Shown here: in pieces, positions 11,490 through 24,432 of the stretch
Layout: every line of letters starts with the position of its first letter
Position numbering within the stretch: the first letter of the stretch is position 1
NCBI GenBank assembly: GCA_027924645.1
Contig: BSBN01001149.1
Span: 4,402,001-4,466,000, forward strand
Length of the DNA stretch: 64,000 nucleotides
Direction: 5' to 3'
DNA from: Cunninghamia lanceolata
Lineage: Eukaryota > Streptophyta > Pinopsida > Cupressales > Cupressaceae
Position numbers and translations under genes: made by a program
Notes under the pieces: generated by a model
What the model saw: the letters and a program-made list of their open reading frames with translations, nothing else
Told to the model about the DNA's origin: nothing
The model's database searches: none

Positions 11490-13260
11490 TTTTATTTATT
11501 TTCTTTTGTTATCATTGTCATCTAAACGTGCCCAGGGTCAACACTTGGGGAGTTTCGACCTAGTAATGCAAGTGAGCCCATGGGGCTATCATCATTTACT
11601 TGATTTTTTAAAGATTGATTTGGTGTTTGAAGTCAAAAGTTGAGTATGATGGTATGTATGGTATAATGATACATGGAAGATATAAGGTGGTATTAAGTTA
11701 TGGAGAATAATGCATATTTTTGCATAGGGAGACATAAGGGTCCTTTATTATGTATTACATTAGGCATGAGATTTATTGCATTGGGCCTTGTAGGCTTGAT
11801 GATGTATGCTGATGAAACGTGTGAATTGTATATGGGGTTATAAGGTGTTTCGATATAGCCATGTAGTACGTTATATGATGCAAGTGTATGGAGAGGTGAC
11901 GTTTGTGCCTAGGAATTATGAGAGTTTTTTTTTTTTTTTTTTGCATAATCTAGAAATAGATTGAACGTTGTAAACAAATGATAAAGTAATGAGTTATGAA
12001 TTACTTTATCACTTGTCATAAAAATGCAAAAGGTAATACTAGGCAAATTTATAACACGTGACAAAGTAAGTCTTGTCAATTACTTTGTCATTTTTTCACA
12101 ATGTTTAATTTATCTCCAAGCTATGCAAAATCAGGAGATTAAATGTTTATGTCCTAAGTGCCATTATTTTCTGCATAGGTTTGCAATAAATTTGGAATGT
12201 AAAACATTAGACTAAGTGGTGTAATTATAAACCATTTAGTCAATGTTAATTAAATGCAGAAATAATTGTATTTATGTCATTTATTATGCAAATGCCAAGC
12301 ATTTATGATGCTGCAGGAGAGGTTGACAAACAGGGTGGAGGAGTTATTGAGATATTTGACTTGATTTTTATGGCCTTAAAGAACATTTAAGGACATTTTT
12401 TGGAGCTTTTATAATGTGTGATGACATGCCTTGACTTTTTCTTCATTGGGAACTCATTTTGGAGGACTTTAGAGAGATATTTTGAGAGCTTTTATGAGAT
12501 GCACGACCATGGAGGTTTCTCATCCTTATCTTGTTACAGCTACTTGGAGAGTATATAGTCATTCATTTGACTCTTTGTAAGAGAGTTCTTTCCATGCAAT
12601 TTCTGGAGTTAGTGATTTTTCTGCAGTCCTTACTCAGTTTGAGCATGTTTTGTAACCCTTTTGGCATATGAAATATAGAGAAACACCTTGGATACCATTG
12701 ATAGTCAGATTTTGCCTTCTTATTTTTGTAGTATTGTGTATCAACAAGTATTTGATCAAGTCATTTGTGAGGTAATTTTGTTTCCTTGTGACTTTGTCTC
12801 ATGTTTCAATACCTTTTCTGCAAAAAAGTGTGTTTATGTAGGTTGCAAATTGTCTTAAAGCGGTATATGGCTTTTTAAACTGTGCAGTTAGCTTCCTTTT
12901 AAAAAAGTTAATGCATTTAGGCCTCTTTGTGAAGTATTTTTGCAAAACATACAGTGATAGGTTGTGCAGGTTTAGTTTCTGTTATCTGTGGCCAAGTGTA
13001 TGCAAATCTGAGTTTCATAAACCATATCAAGTTTGGTGTATCACCCTTGTCCTCATTTTCCAGTTTTACCTTTCATTTTTAAAGCATTCCTTTTCCCTTT
13101 TCCTCTGCAAATCCAGTAGTTTCTAGGTGATAACCAGCTAGGAAGTCGACCTTCTCCGGAGGTTCTTTCCATCACAGGTGACCCACATGCCTGGAAAGAT
13201 CCCATGTTTCTCCAGAATGCTAAGTTCTACAACTTAGCAAGGGTGCAAATCTGAGAGACA
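11490..13260 (+). other. LTR-like transcription unit, boundaries not resolved
   Basis: Contains a TATA-like gtatatagtc (12551-12560) followed by T-rich and polyadenylation-like sequence, a 19-base T run near 11925, and no coding potential. The layout resembles U3-R-U5 of a plant LTR, but I could not find matching TG...CA ends, a target duplication, or a second copy in the window. Low confidence. Confidence 0.25.
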
Positions 13261-13990
13261 ACAATAATCATTGGATAGACTTGGAAAATATATTTGGAGG
13301 TTGCATAATCATTGTCACGATCTAAAATAACAATAATTTGTAGGTATAGTTGCTAGGAGGTGTTTGGAAAGTGTTGGTAACCTCTGGTAACATGTGAAAC
13401 TTGATGTTTGAAACCCTAGCATAATTGCCTTAATGCCTTTGCTTAGGATGGCACCAAGTGTTGTTGGTTCCTTTGTCAATGGTTGAACTTGTGCTTGGAA
13501 ATTGACAACAAAGTGATGTAGACGAGTGAGGTATGGTGTGAAAGAAACTTCAATTCTATTATCTCTGCATTCTTGAATGTATGATGCCACAATTCAAATT
13601 TTAACTTGCAAAAATATTGAGAATGGGGGTTTGGGTGTTGAAACTTGATCAATGAACATGGAATCAATCCAATTTGTGCTTGAAGGATGAAGGAATAGCA
13701 ATGTAGAATGTTGCTTCTATCAAAGGATGGTACCAACAATGTTGTGTTGACTTGGATGCCAAAATTGAAGATTTATAAATGTGACACCAAGAATGATCAA
13801 GGCATAGGTGCTTGGAGTGTTCTTTTGTGAGTTTTCTAATGATTTCATAGAAAATTTTAAGCTTTTATTAAAATTGCTCCATTTTTCTATTCTCGAACTT
13901 GTGACATAAAACTTCTAACTTAAAGGCTTCCACTAGTTTATTGCCTCTTGAAACCATTTTCACCCAATGAAGCTTGAATATATAGTATTG
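13261..13990. other. Anonymous; weak minus-strand ORFs
   Basis: Two overlapping minus-strand ORFs (13315-13590 and 13476-13739) have no recognisable domain. They may represent decayed repeat coding sequence; nothing firmer can be said. Confidence 0.25.
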
Positions 13991-13999
13991 ATCTTTTAC

Positions 14000-15505
14000 C
14001 ATTATCATCTAACATGTAGAAAAAGCAAAAAATAACTTTCTAAAAATAGAAAGTTGTGATTTTCATGCTTATCTCATCAATTTGGGACAATGAAAAAGTA
14101 GAAAAAAGCAAAATGCAATTTTTTCTAAAAATAGAAAGTTTCATCTTTGGACTTCACTGAAATTGCTTGTGTTGAATATTGGACCCTCTAAACTGATCGC
14201 TTTATGCTTGGAAGACAATCCTTATTTGATTATGTCTCAATGTGCCAGAGAAGAATTATCTTAGCCTCAATCCTTCCTGCATGTGTTTGGTATTTGTCAT
14301 CAATCTTTCTTTGAATTTCTCCCTTTCTCTCTACTAATGTTGCAGTTAAAGCCTTCTCCAAGATTCATAGCTTGATAATCTTTGTATTGAGCAACTTGCA
14401 TACATTGTTAGCAGGCTGAGATACACCAACACTTAACTAAGGAAAAGCTTAACCCATGCCACAGAGATTGATCATACCATGCAAGTTGTTAAGAGATGGT
14501 TTGCCAAGCTTTCCAAATACAATTGAAGGCAATAGATCCATTGGTTTTTAAGTAGGGGGCCAACAAAATCTTGCTCTTCCACCAAAGCTCCTTCCATGGT
14601 TGCCAGTAGAGGCAATTTGGATCTATAGTGGACCAAATGCTTCCAAGAGGCATTGCCTTAAAGGTTATAGATGATCCACTTAGCTATGAGACAAGTGCCT
14701 TAGGTGTGTGGGTCAATGATACCCAAACCATCATGATCCTTAGGGTGAATATAGTATAGCCACAAAGTGATGGGCATCCCCCTCTTGCCACACCATTTGG
14801 CACAAAAGAAACTCCCAATGAGCTAAGTTAGTTGATTGTAGCAAGCTTTACATGGCAACCAATAAGATGAGATATAGACATGACTAGCCAAGAGGATCTT
14901 ATTGGCAACCTAGATTCTACTAGCCGTGGAGAGAAATTAGTTGCTCCAATTTAGTAATTTGGACTTAATCTTCTTAATGAACCAATTCCATGTGTCTTTT
15001 AGGAAACACTTAGACCAAAGGGAATCCCAAGATACCTAATGATGTTGCCATGCTTAATTTTGCGCCACTCAAGAGAGATCTAGGGGGACAAGGGTTGGGT
15101 AGGTTATGAAAATTGTTTTATGAATGGCCAATTAGGATCTTGAAAGTGAGCAATATAAATCAAGAATATCAAGGGTATTGGATACTTCATCGATAAAATT
15201 TTGAATGAAAAACATGATGTCATCAACAAAATGCGAATTAATAATAGTAAAATTATTTGGAAGAGTGATCCCTTTGATGAGGTTCCTAGACATAGCATTG
15301 TGGAAAAGTAGCCAAAGGCATTAGTAGCAAGGACATAAAGGAAGGGAGCTAGAGGATAGCCTTTCCAGATATATCATTGAAGAGGCAATCGGGGGGAAAG
15401 GCACCATTGACAACAAGCTAGGGATTTACATCCATGAATATCATCTTAGTGTGATTGATAATTTTAGGCTTGAAACCTAACCAAGTCAACATTTTAAGAA
15501 TGAAG
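14000..15505 (-). pseudogene. LINE reverse-transcriptase pseudogene, 3' half (interrupted by solo LTR)
   Basis: This is the continuation of the minus-strand RT frame from 19429-20330. Immediately next to the LTR the frame resumes with FILKMLTWLGF. It then shows KGYPLAPFLYVLATNAFG (the 'QGCPLSP.LF' block of LINE RTs) and the catalytic box as FVDD at 15219-15230, followed by degenerate sequence that ends in zf-RVT-like composition. Numerous stops and frameshifts show it is dead. In life the protein would nick chromosomal DNA and copy its own mRNA at the nick. The distal 3' limit is only approximate. Confidence 0.7.
15501..15505. repeat. Target-site duplication, left copy (TGAAG)
   Basis: TGAAG at 15501-15505 is repeated at 19429-19433, directly flanking the solo LTR. 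Removing the LTR and one copy restores an open LINE codon series across the site. Confidence 0.85.
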
Positions 15506-16388
15506 TGTTGATAATGTTTTTGTGACAACACAACAATAGAATAAAATACTAAGTACCCTATCCTCTCTTGATCAAAGCCTCTTGAATGCTGAATTATATG
15601 ATCAAACAAGAATGCTCCAAGGTTCCTTTGATGTCAGGTCTTGACTTGTACATGGATAGACTCAATGAATAAATGTGATTTTGCTGGTAATCACAAAGGG
15701 ACTTACGCTAAATTCCTCCTTCTTCACGAACATGGATGAAATTCCTTACTCCTTTAATGTGAATGAATGGAACTTCTTCAATCAAACTTAAAAGCAAATG
15801 CAAAAGATAAGGGTTTAGAGAATCTATTCTAAGGACAATGAAATAATGAAATATGCAAAGATAGACAAATTCCTTGAAAACCTAGCTTCGCTTCACCATG
15901 AGAACCAACAATTACATGAAGTCGGTGCAATCTCCAAAGGTAATCATATAATTTTCATATTGTAAACATTCATCCAAACACCCACAGCTGGTGCAATTTG
16001 AACAAGTATTTACAATTGAACTAAAGCAAATGTGGTTCAGGCTAACTTTGCAAAATGACTTATCTTCGACAAATCATGAAAAGCATGAACCAAAAAGGAA
16101 TTCATCGAATATCTTCACATATACTCATCACATCAATGAACTTCTAATCTATTCTATTCTACTTGGAAACACATCTCAATCATCTTCAAGAAATAAGAAA
16201 CCATGCGACATTCCAACACAACACAATTGTCACCAAGCTTCAATGAGAAATGCATTAGTCTTGGAAGTGATTACAACAATTTCATAAGTTCTCTCCAACA
16301 ACTTAGAAAAGCTTCCTCTACTCTACTCCTACTCTACTTTCTAATGTATCCTCTTTCTAATCCTCCTTTACAAATGAGAGAAGTGAGC

Positions 16389-16396
16389 TTTATATA
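16389..16396 (-). promoter_or_regulatory. TATA box of the solo LTR
   Basis: The plus strand reads tttatata, so the minus strand reads TATATAAA within ctctatataaagctc. It lies about 0.9 kb before the LTR 3' end, a normal place for the U3/R transition in a long plant LTR. Confidence 0.5.
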
Positions 16397-18008
16397 GAGC
16401 TCTAGAATTACAATGAAGGGTCTGGATTAATTCAAGTAGCCAAGGGCCCAGATCATGCCATCTCAACAATTAGTTACAACAACTTGCTATTTTTAGTACA
16501 TAAGAGAGGCAATGAAGGCACGTTTTCCAAGAAGATAAAGATGAAATGGAATCTTTAGAGCATCTTCCACATGGGCGTCCTCTTTGGCTTCTTGCTTGTT
16601 GTAGATGCATTGAATGTAGTCAGGCGATGTGGAGAACTGTAATAGGATGAATAATGTGTACATGCCACCCTGGAGTGAACTGGTTTTCTCTTATCCACGT
16701 TCACACTGCTTAGAATATATTCCCAAATTATTGGATTTTTTGAAGTAGTCTTTGATTTTCAACGTTGGAACTTTGCATCTTTCGAACTTGCAAATTTGGG
16801 AATTTTGGATTTCTTGAAGTTGTCTTCATGCCTTAGTAAAATTTACAAATTTCTTGACAATCTTTGCTCATTTGTGATTCATGAAATTTTCGTCTTCTGT
16901 GCACGCTCCAACTCTGCATGATGCAGGAAGATGTTATGTATGTGCATCCTTGGAGTAGATTTCATGAAATAGAGGATGCCTCTGCTTGAATTCCTGTTCA
17001 AGTGAACTTGAGATCTTCAGGAAATTTGTCACTCTTGTGATGTTGTAATTGATTGATATTCTTGAATTCTTTTGCAGGATCTTGGAAGTGGACTTGATGA
17101 AGTTCTTCGATGGAAGTGTGATGATGAACTTGAATTGTTGATGAACATGTAAGGTAGAATGATATTCTTCACTTTCAGATGATAAGGCTTGCAAACTGAT
17201 GATGAAGTTCTTGTCTCTTCGGTGAAATTTTCCTCTGGGAGTTGGATGATGATGAATTTGATGATGCTTCGATAAAGTGTAGCATTCTTCTTCCATTTTG
17301 ATGACGACACGTTCTTTGATGAAATCTTGATCTTTGTTTTCCTTCAACATCCACGCTTCTTGAACATGTATCATCAACCTACAAGTAAAAATTCCTCACA
17401 TTAGCATATTAACATGATACTTGATATAAAGAGCAAAATATGATAAAATTTTCCTTGCTAATGTGGGACAAATCATCATTGTGAAACAATTTTATACATC
17501 TATTTATCTTAAACTATTAAAGTTGCATGTAAGGAGAACATAAGAAACTTAGCTAATTTCCACTAATTTTACTCTTTTCATGAGGAATTTCTTGCTGTGT
17601 CTGATTTTTCTGCCCTTCTCATTTGCTGCTCTGCCTTTTTTTGTTTTCGAATTGCATGTTAGAAATGAAATTGCATCTCCTGCCTTTATACCATTCGCTG
17701 CCTATCTTCTTGGCAAGTTAGCCTACTAGGGAGTTTTTTTTTATGTCTTGCAAAACTTACCTCCATCTCCTCTTAGCCGACCTACTCCCTCTTCTTAGTG
17801 GGTTTGAAATGTCAAATTTGTAGAGGGTGGAAATTTTCCTTTTGCTAGGACATTTCCTCTATTTTCAAATCCAACACTTAGTCAACTTTCTCCATTTCAA
17901 TCAATCTTCCTCTCTTGGCGAATAACATTTGAAACTTCTTGCAAGTTTGTGAAATCATTTTAGCATGATCATGAAATCCTCTTAACAAGAATTGAATACC
18001 TCTTTCTA

Positions 18009-18940
18009 GGCACATATTTCTCTTTGAAGAGAAATTTCCTTCATTGTCTTGAACAATTAATCAGTTTGCTTGATCCTTCTTGCCACTTGGCGAATTTCAC
18101 TTGAACTACTTAGCATTTTTATCATGAATCAAACCCTCCCTCCTAGGGCGCATTTTGCATGCTAAAGAGAAGTTTCCCATTTTCCTAGAGCGCAAATTTC
18201 CTTCTAAAGAGAAATTTCCTCCTTTTTACTTAGAAAATTTTTACAAATTTTGATAAACTCCCTTCAACTTTCTTCATCCTTTTGACAATTTCTATTCTTC
18301 CTCTCTCAATTTCTCATGAATTTGACTAAGGATTGTATCTCATTTGAAGTCAAAACAAAGACCTTCATCAGGGCGCATATTGCATAGTAAAGAGAAATTT
18401 CCGACCTTGCCATTTTCACTTCACCTTTCCTTCAAATTTTCATTCTTGGTGACCTCATCCGCAATGATAGATGATTTTGCATTTGTAAATAGATGACCTT
18501 GCACTTGTGATGAAATAATTTTATCCTTTCTTGCAAGGACGGATATTTCTTAGTAAAGAGAAATTTGCGCTTTTTTCATTTTGAACATTTTGCCTTTGCA
18601 CTTTCAAAATCCCTTTGTCTGTGGCGAATTTCATCTCAACTTCGAACAATTTTAACATTTTGAGGGATCTCCTTTCTAGAGCAGATATTTCCTATGCATG
18701 AGAAATTTCCTTGATTTCAATCTCGACACTTACTCCTCTGGGAATTTCTCTAAGTCTTTCACTTCAACTTTCTTCCTTGCTCTCAGGTGAAACTTTCCAA
18801 AGTTTTTCACTTAAACGCTCTAACTTATTTCCTTCCGAATGTTTGAAACTTCACCCCAAATCCTATGGCGCATATTTCTCTTCAAACAAAAATTTCCGCT
18901 CATCTTAGGCGCATCCTGAATGGATATGGGAAATTCCCGC
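18009..18940 (-). repeat. Eight dispersed 'GCGC...aagagaaatttcc' motifs in LTR U3
   Basis: Copies sit near 18009-18039, 18146-18178, 18188-18219, 18371-18402, 18535-18570, 18680-18710, 18867-18898 and 18908-18940. The plus-strand consensus is about ggcgcatatttc-N(4-8)-aagagaaatttcc. Several copies can pair with themselves (atttctctt/aagagaaat). Spacing is irregular (about 40-190 bases), so this is not a simple tandem array. Confidence 0.65.
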
Positions 18941-18989
18941 TCCAAGACTTCAACCTTTTGACTTAACCATTTTTTCAGTATCCTCGGTG

Positions 18990-19060
18990 GAAGTATATTT
19001 GAAAATATATTTAAGTATAGGAAATTTCCTATACTTTAAATATTTTGAAATATACTTCAA
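18990..19060. repeat. ~70-bp near-perfect palindrome in LTR U3
   Basis: The left arm gaagtatatttgaaaatat continues to ggaaa. The right arm is its reverse complement with a few mismatches, centred on the palindrome ggaaatttcc at 19020-19029. There is no loop. Confidence 0.75.
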
Positions 19061-19428
19061 GGATGTTTGAGATAGGTCCTGGATCTATAGGATTTAACAT
19101 GCAGATTCTAGATTTTTGAAGATCCACCAGATTTTAGACTTAGTCAATTTTCAGGGCTCAGAACATCATGATTCCAGACTTAGTCAATTTCAGGACCTCA
19201 GGGATTGACTTCAGTGTTCTCAATTGCACCTTGTTTTATGGATGACCTTCCTAATTTCTCGTTTGCAAGGAGATTAACTCACTTGACTCGTTTCTGGTGA
19301 GGCTCATTTCCCAGTTTGTGGAGGAGACTTGATCTAATGACACTTCCCTAAAGACCTTACAAGTTGAAAATTGTAAAAAAAGGGGGGGTCCCCATTTGCA
19401 ATGGGCGATGTGTGATTAGGTCACAACA

Positions 19429-20330
19429 TGAAGGACCATTGAATCTGATCATATGCTTAGTCAAAATATAGTTTGATTATCAATGCATCTCGAGTAGATT
19501 GTTGAGTCCATTCATTAGCTTCCCAAGTAAGGACAAGGTTATCAAGAATGAAGTGTTGACTAAGAAAGCCAGCTTGTTTAGATTTGACGATCTCTTGAGA
19601 TACAAATTTGATTTTAAGGACCAAGGCTTTAGCTATGCTCTTGTATAAAGTATTCAACAATGTGACTGGTCACCACCCACCAATTGTGTCCTCATTCTTG
19701 CCCTTAGGCATGAGCTTAATAAGGCATTGGTTAATGATGGGACCTAAAGTGTCAATTTCAACCCCTTCAATATAAACATAATAGAAGTCTTCTCTGATAT
19801 GAGGCCAAAGAGCTTTGTAGAATTTAGTGAGTAGGGCATTCATACTATAGGGCTTTTCTCATTAGCCATGCATGAAAGAGCTTTGTCAAGTTCCTCAATA
19901 GTCAAACGCTTGTTAATGATATGGTTGTAGTCATGATCAATTTTTTGAGGAATGTAGTTTCCCACAATGTCTTCAAAGATAGGGACAAGTGGATCATTCT
20001 TGGAGGGATCAACAAAGAGAGATCTGTAGTGTTCATGAAATAGCTGCATAATGTTAGCTTGACTGCTAAACAAAGCATTATCTTCTTTTATCTAAAAGAT
20101 GTATTATTTATGGTGTTTGTGCTTGAGGAACTATAAGAAAATTTTCATAATCACCATCCTTGATCCAATAAAGGGGAGACATGATTTGAGCACCCTTGGC
20201 CTTTGTAGGCATCTAGTCTCAATGAGATCCTCAATTTAGGCCATGCATTATTGAACATTGATATTATGAGATTGCTACCTAGAAGAGTTATGCCTTGTTG
20301 GAGCTATCCTTTGGGAGACTTCTTGAGCCA
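19429..20330 (-). pseudogene. LINE reverse-transcriptase pseudogene, 5' half
   Basis: The minus-strand frame contains LFHEHYRSLFVDPS and ELDKALSCMANEKSP (20073-19840). After a one-base shift near 19850 it reads GMNALLTKFYKALW, then LMPKGKNEDTIGGW-stop-PVTLLNTLYKSIAKAL, QAGFLSQHFILDN and DALIIKLYFD-stop-AYDQIQWSF. These are conserved blocks of plant L1-type RT fingers and palm. The frame runs straight into the TGAAG target site, where the solo LTR is inserted, and resumes at 15505. Stops include TGA at the usual Arg of the 'W-R-P' block. The endonuclease domain was not found further right. Confidence 0.8.
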
Positions 20331-21420
20331 TCTTTTTATAGTTCCCGCTTATTGATCAGGAACTTAGCACTCCCAACAACAACCAAGTAAAGTTACAAGA
20401 TCACTCCACCTCTCTTGAAAAGAAACCAATTCTCAGAAAAAAATTGGCTACTTCAAGGTTTATGCCACTAGGTCATGACAATGAAAGATAACTCGGTGAT
20501 CTATGTAATTGTCCCCTTTTATGTCGGTCTTTGGTGAGATCTCAATTGTTTATCACAATTAACCTTCAACCAAATGGTTAGCAATCCAATATATTGTTTT
20601 ATCTTATAAAATCTCAAATCCATGAAAATACATAAACATTAAAACACCAGATCTAAAAGTGAAACATTGTTACTTTGCCTTTGGGGCATTAGGGTTTAGT
20701 AAAAAATCATGTGCCTAGGTTTACTTTTTTTAAAAATTATATCTATTTTAATGTTTGATCAAAAGAAATGACAAAAGAGTTAGGGTTAGAGAAAATAAAA
20801 TAAAATGGATATATTTTGCAACACTGCCACTTAATTGATTCCCTAAGAAGAATAAAATTTAAACCAACTTTGCTTGGTTAGTATTTCACACAACCATTAA
20901 CACAAAGCAATGCAATCATCTAAGGATTTATTTTAAAATGAAAGGAAAACATGTAAGATTATTGTATTACACATGCAAATTTCACACACCACCTTCCAAA
21001 ACCAAACACTTGTGAATCATATTTCATGCAACATGCCCTAGACTTCCATCTTTCTTATTGAATTTCAAAAATGGGTGTTACAACATAACCCAGTTCAGAA
21101 CTTGGAGTTTCTAACACTTGCTACTTTCTATTCTTGTTTAGCTTCTTATTCTCCAAAATTCCAATCCTTTACAATATTTTTCAATTTTACATGTATATCG
21201 AACTTGGGTGCCCAAAATCAAAATTCCCCACTAGAAGGTCGATATGGATTAAAATAATCCATGGGCCCAATATGAAGTTACAAGTTATGCCTTTTATTTG
21301 ATCAATAGGCCCAAAAATAATTACAAGACCAAAGAACAATTGAATTGAAAAAATAAAGTGTAACACCCAAAATCGAGTGCACAGATCTGATCATGCTGCA
21401 AAGTATTTGGTACGATCTTG
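20331..21420. other. No gene recognised
   Basis: AT-rich sequence. A 'tgtaacaccc'-type word near 21359 could mark an LTR end, but no partner was found. Confidence 0.3.
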
Positions 21421-21423
21421 TTG

Positions 21424-22860
21424 TTATGCATTCTTTGGAAGATGAGCTTTGAAACTAGTCACAACCTCAAACAATGCATCTTGATTGGGCCATTTGTGAT
21501 ATTGGCATCGAACCTTCCTTGAGAAGATTGTCTTTTTAATCACCTCTGCTAGTTCTTCGAACTCCAATAGATGGCTCTGGAATGCATTGAAGTCACCCTT
21601 GACCTTCACGATTTTGTCAATTGTGGTCTCTGTTAAGTTCCCTCTAAGAGAGTTGAACACCTTTATTATCACAACGGTAGGTTATACAAGATGGATAACT
21701 TCCAAAACATGCACAGAATGCCCTCTATGAATTTCTTAATTTGTGTAATATCAACATTTGTTGCATCCTTTCTAAGGGCGGACTTCCTTTTGCACTCTTT
21801 TATTACTTTCATTCTCAATTTTGTGGCCTTCAACCACTTAGCTAGTAGCTCAATATCATCCTTAGTGAAGGTTTCTTCCTTTTCCAAGTTGTTGGAGGGA
21901 GTCATAGCCATTCGTTGCAAAGTTGGTAGAGAGTCTTCTAAAGCAATAAGATCTGCATGAAGAGAGTCTTCACTATGTCATGGCACTTACCTCATCACTG
22001 ATCTTGTAATAGGCTCTTAATATCTCTTTGATTATTTTGTTGCCATGGGCTTTCAAGTAGTAGTTGCACTCACTACTCTAATATTAGCATGTTGATTCTC
22101 TTTGTTAAGTGATGCTCAGAGAGTTGGAGCTAATGCATTTGAATCCACAGGGTCGACAAGATATTCAATATAAGCAGACAACTCCCCCACCTGGGCCTTA
22201 AGTTATTTTGTCTTTTCATCTTTGCCCATTCTGTTAAAGATGGTGGAGACTATCTCCTACAATGATTGCTTCTCTCCTTCCCATGTTTGGTGACCCAAAT
22301 TCACCACTTGAATTTGATAGTCTCTAGGCTACATGTCAGTTTCTTGTTTGTCCACCCCTAGAGTTGCTGTCTCTACAATTCTTACTCCTTGGTTATGCAC
22401 TGTGATAGTGGATAATGTTCATGTCCTCTTTGTCTTGGTTTGGGGCTTGAACATTTGCACTATCCCTGAGAAGTCCTCATCGACTGGATTGTACGTTCCT
22501 TGCCTCTTCTCAACAGTGGAGCTTAACCATATTGGCATACGTGTTCTTCTTGATGTTTCCCCTTGAATGGGTCCTTTAGGAGGGCTTGGAGGTCTTGGAG
22601 CAAGAGAAGGAGGCAGACTAGGAGGAAGTGGGGATCCTTGTTGATGTGGTCTTGGGAGAAGAAGAAGGTGAAGGGGTCTTGATTTGTGTCAAGGTATGTG
22701 AAGCCAACCCCTCCTCAAAAGTAGACACATCATAAAAAACTCCTTCCTCTCATATCACAACAGGTGTTTGAACATTTCCCTATAGGAGCACATCTTGTTG
22801 TGGCACCGTTGGCTACTGCAATACATCCTACTGTTGTAGCACTTGTTGCTCCGCTTGAGA
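21424..22860 (-). pseudogene. Decayed minus-strand ORF, charged/coiled-coil, function unknown
   Basis: Minus-strand ORFs 22566-22200 (no start needed), 21920-21669 and 21672-21424 read as one broken protein. It starts with a Pro/Ser/Thr-rich part and continues through 'LKAQVGELSAYIEYLVDPVDSNALAP', then through a Lys/Glu-rich, probably helical segment (DDIELLAKWLKATKLRMKV) and a C-terminal part around FQSHLLEFEELAEVIKKT. Several in-frame stops (TAG, TAA) and at least one frame change are present. The composition resembles accessory ORFs of plant retroelements, but I do not recognise a family. Plus-strand ORFs here are shadows. Confidence 0.35.
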
Positions 22861-24185
22861 AAGAAATGAAAGGGAAGGGTTCCCAATATCAAAAAGATAG
22901 GGTTAAGTTGTGGAAGCATAACAAATGACCTCGTCTTAAAACAAAAAGAAAAACCTTTTTAGGACTAGGTTTGAAATGATACACAAAAATGAATTTTATC
23001 CTACAAATAGGGAAATTCCTTATTATCAATAATGATCACACTAAAATGCAAAATTGATCAATATTTTAATTTCATAGACATCATCTCAATAACCTAATCC
23101 TAATGAATTAATTGAAGGAAGATTTCCTAGGGAATAGTGTTCAACATTCAATGCATCCAGACACATAAAATGGTGCTCATACAAAAATTAGAGTAGGTCA
23201 ATTTTAGAAATGATATCTACACATTGTTCATCTAGGTGTGTGTGTGTGTGTGTGATTCTTTCCCTTCTTTACTCTGTAGGACTCAACTATGACAACTTAG
23301 ATACCAAGTTTTTATAATTTTAATATTCCTTTAGGTAGAGGCCTCCTTTTGATATGATAGTGTACATCATTTAGACATGCCTCTATTAATTATCTGGGCA
23401 TAGCTCCGCTACCAGCCAAGCATCCATAGCCTTAAAAGAGTTGCCTCTGATGCCATTCTAGGCATAGTTCTACTACCAGCTAGGAGTCTATAGTCCCACT
23501 ATAGGTTATGTGAGTCACCCAAAATGAATGAAAGATTTATGAAACCTATACCTTGTAAATTTACCCATTGTGAATCCAAAAGGAAAAGATTATTGATGAA
23601 AGCATCTATGAAGAACACTAAGATCAATCCACAAGTCATTGGTGATTTTGTCAATTAACAAAGAATTTGAATTTAAAAATGAATTGGCAATGGTGAGGGC
23701 ATAAACACATTAAAGGCCTACAACATCCCAATATATCCAAAAAAATAAAAACCATACAAGAAATAATAAACCAAAATAGAATTGGACAAAACAAAACAAA
23801 ATCAAGCCAAAATTTCCTTCTCTACTTGATTAGTGCAAGCTTGACAATTTAGGGAGGCAAGAGGTAAAGCTCCAATTTCTACATATTTTTACTTTGTCTA
23901 GCAATAAGTACTTTTTTGTTACAGTCCTAATTACTGTAGACTTATCTCTAAACTCAAAAATGAGTAGTTTGAATTGACTAGGCTTATGCTTCACATGGTT
24001 TGCAAGAAAAATTAAGAGCTGAGGAAGTTCACCATCCTTGTGCTCTATCCACAAGCATGTTTTTTTACTTGAATCCCCATAATAAAACAAACAAAAGGGT
24101 TTCAATTTTACTATTTTTTATGATATGAACAGATAAACCCTCTTGATCAACTACAATACCCTTAAAATTGTCAAAGTTTAAATCA
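22860..24185. repeat. Dispersed repeat R1, copy 1
   Basis: Aligns by eye in direct orientation with 39286-40790. Shared words include 'tttgaaatgatacacaaaaa', 'aatgatcacactaaaatg', 'catctaggtgtgtgtgtg', 'tgaaacctatacc' and 'ttagtgcaagcttgacaatt'. It includes a (GT)n run near 23233-23253 and the minus-strand ORF 23830-24105, which is in frame with the gag-like pseudogene on its right. It is likely the 3' part of the same minus-strand element. Confidence 0.7.
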
Positions 24186-24432
24186 TGGTGAGGATTCATA
24201 TTTTCTATTTTTAAACCACTATCAGTTTGGTGGTAAGTGACATAATAAGGCTTTCATCTTCATTACCATCAAAACAAGAATAACAAGATGAATGACATTT
24301 AAGAGAGGATTTAGGAAAGTCTTGTATCCTAATGTCATCCATCAAAGGAGTATGCCTGTAGTAGTGTGCATTACACTCTTCAATGTGTGTTTCCGATCAT
24401 TCAGCTCAACATGATTGTTGAGTACATGCAAA

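Larger units (their letters stand above)
15506..19428 (-). mobile_element. Solo LTR, 3.9 kb, Ty3-type, inserted in a LINE
   Basis: On the minus strand it begins TGTTGTGACC (19428) and ends ATTATCAACA (15506), giving the TG...CA ends of an LTR, and it is flanked by TGAAG duplications. No internal coding region is present, so this is a solo LTR left by recombination between two LTRs. Its U5 end is related to 1-453. A minus-strand TATA box (tttatata read in reverse, 16389-16396) marks a promoter, placing about 3 kb of U3 upstream and about 0.9 kb of R/U5 downstream. The U3 carries eight recurring hairpin-like motifs (18009-18940) and a ~70-bp palindrome (18990-19060). ORFs inside it, for example 16934-17377 on the minus strand, are not credible genes. 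Confidence 0.88.

Noticed and set aside
15515..15515. Solo LTR boundary at 15515 (TG of tgtttttg)
   Set aside because: It gives no target duplication. Moving the end to 15506 yields TGAAG on both sides and an open LINE frame.
16934..17377. 147-residue minus-strand ORF with Ser/His-rich composition
   Set aside because: It lies inside the solo LTR around its transcribed leader, has no domain, and its repetition comes from 'gatgatgaa' words.
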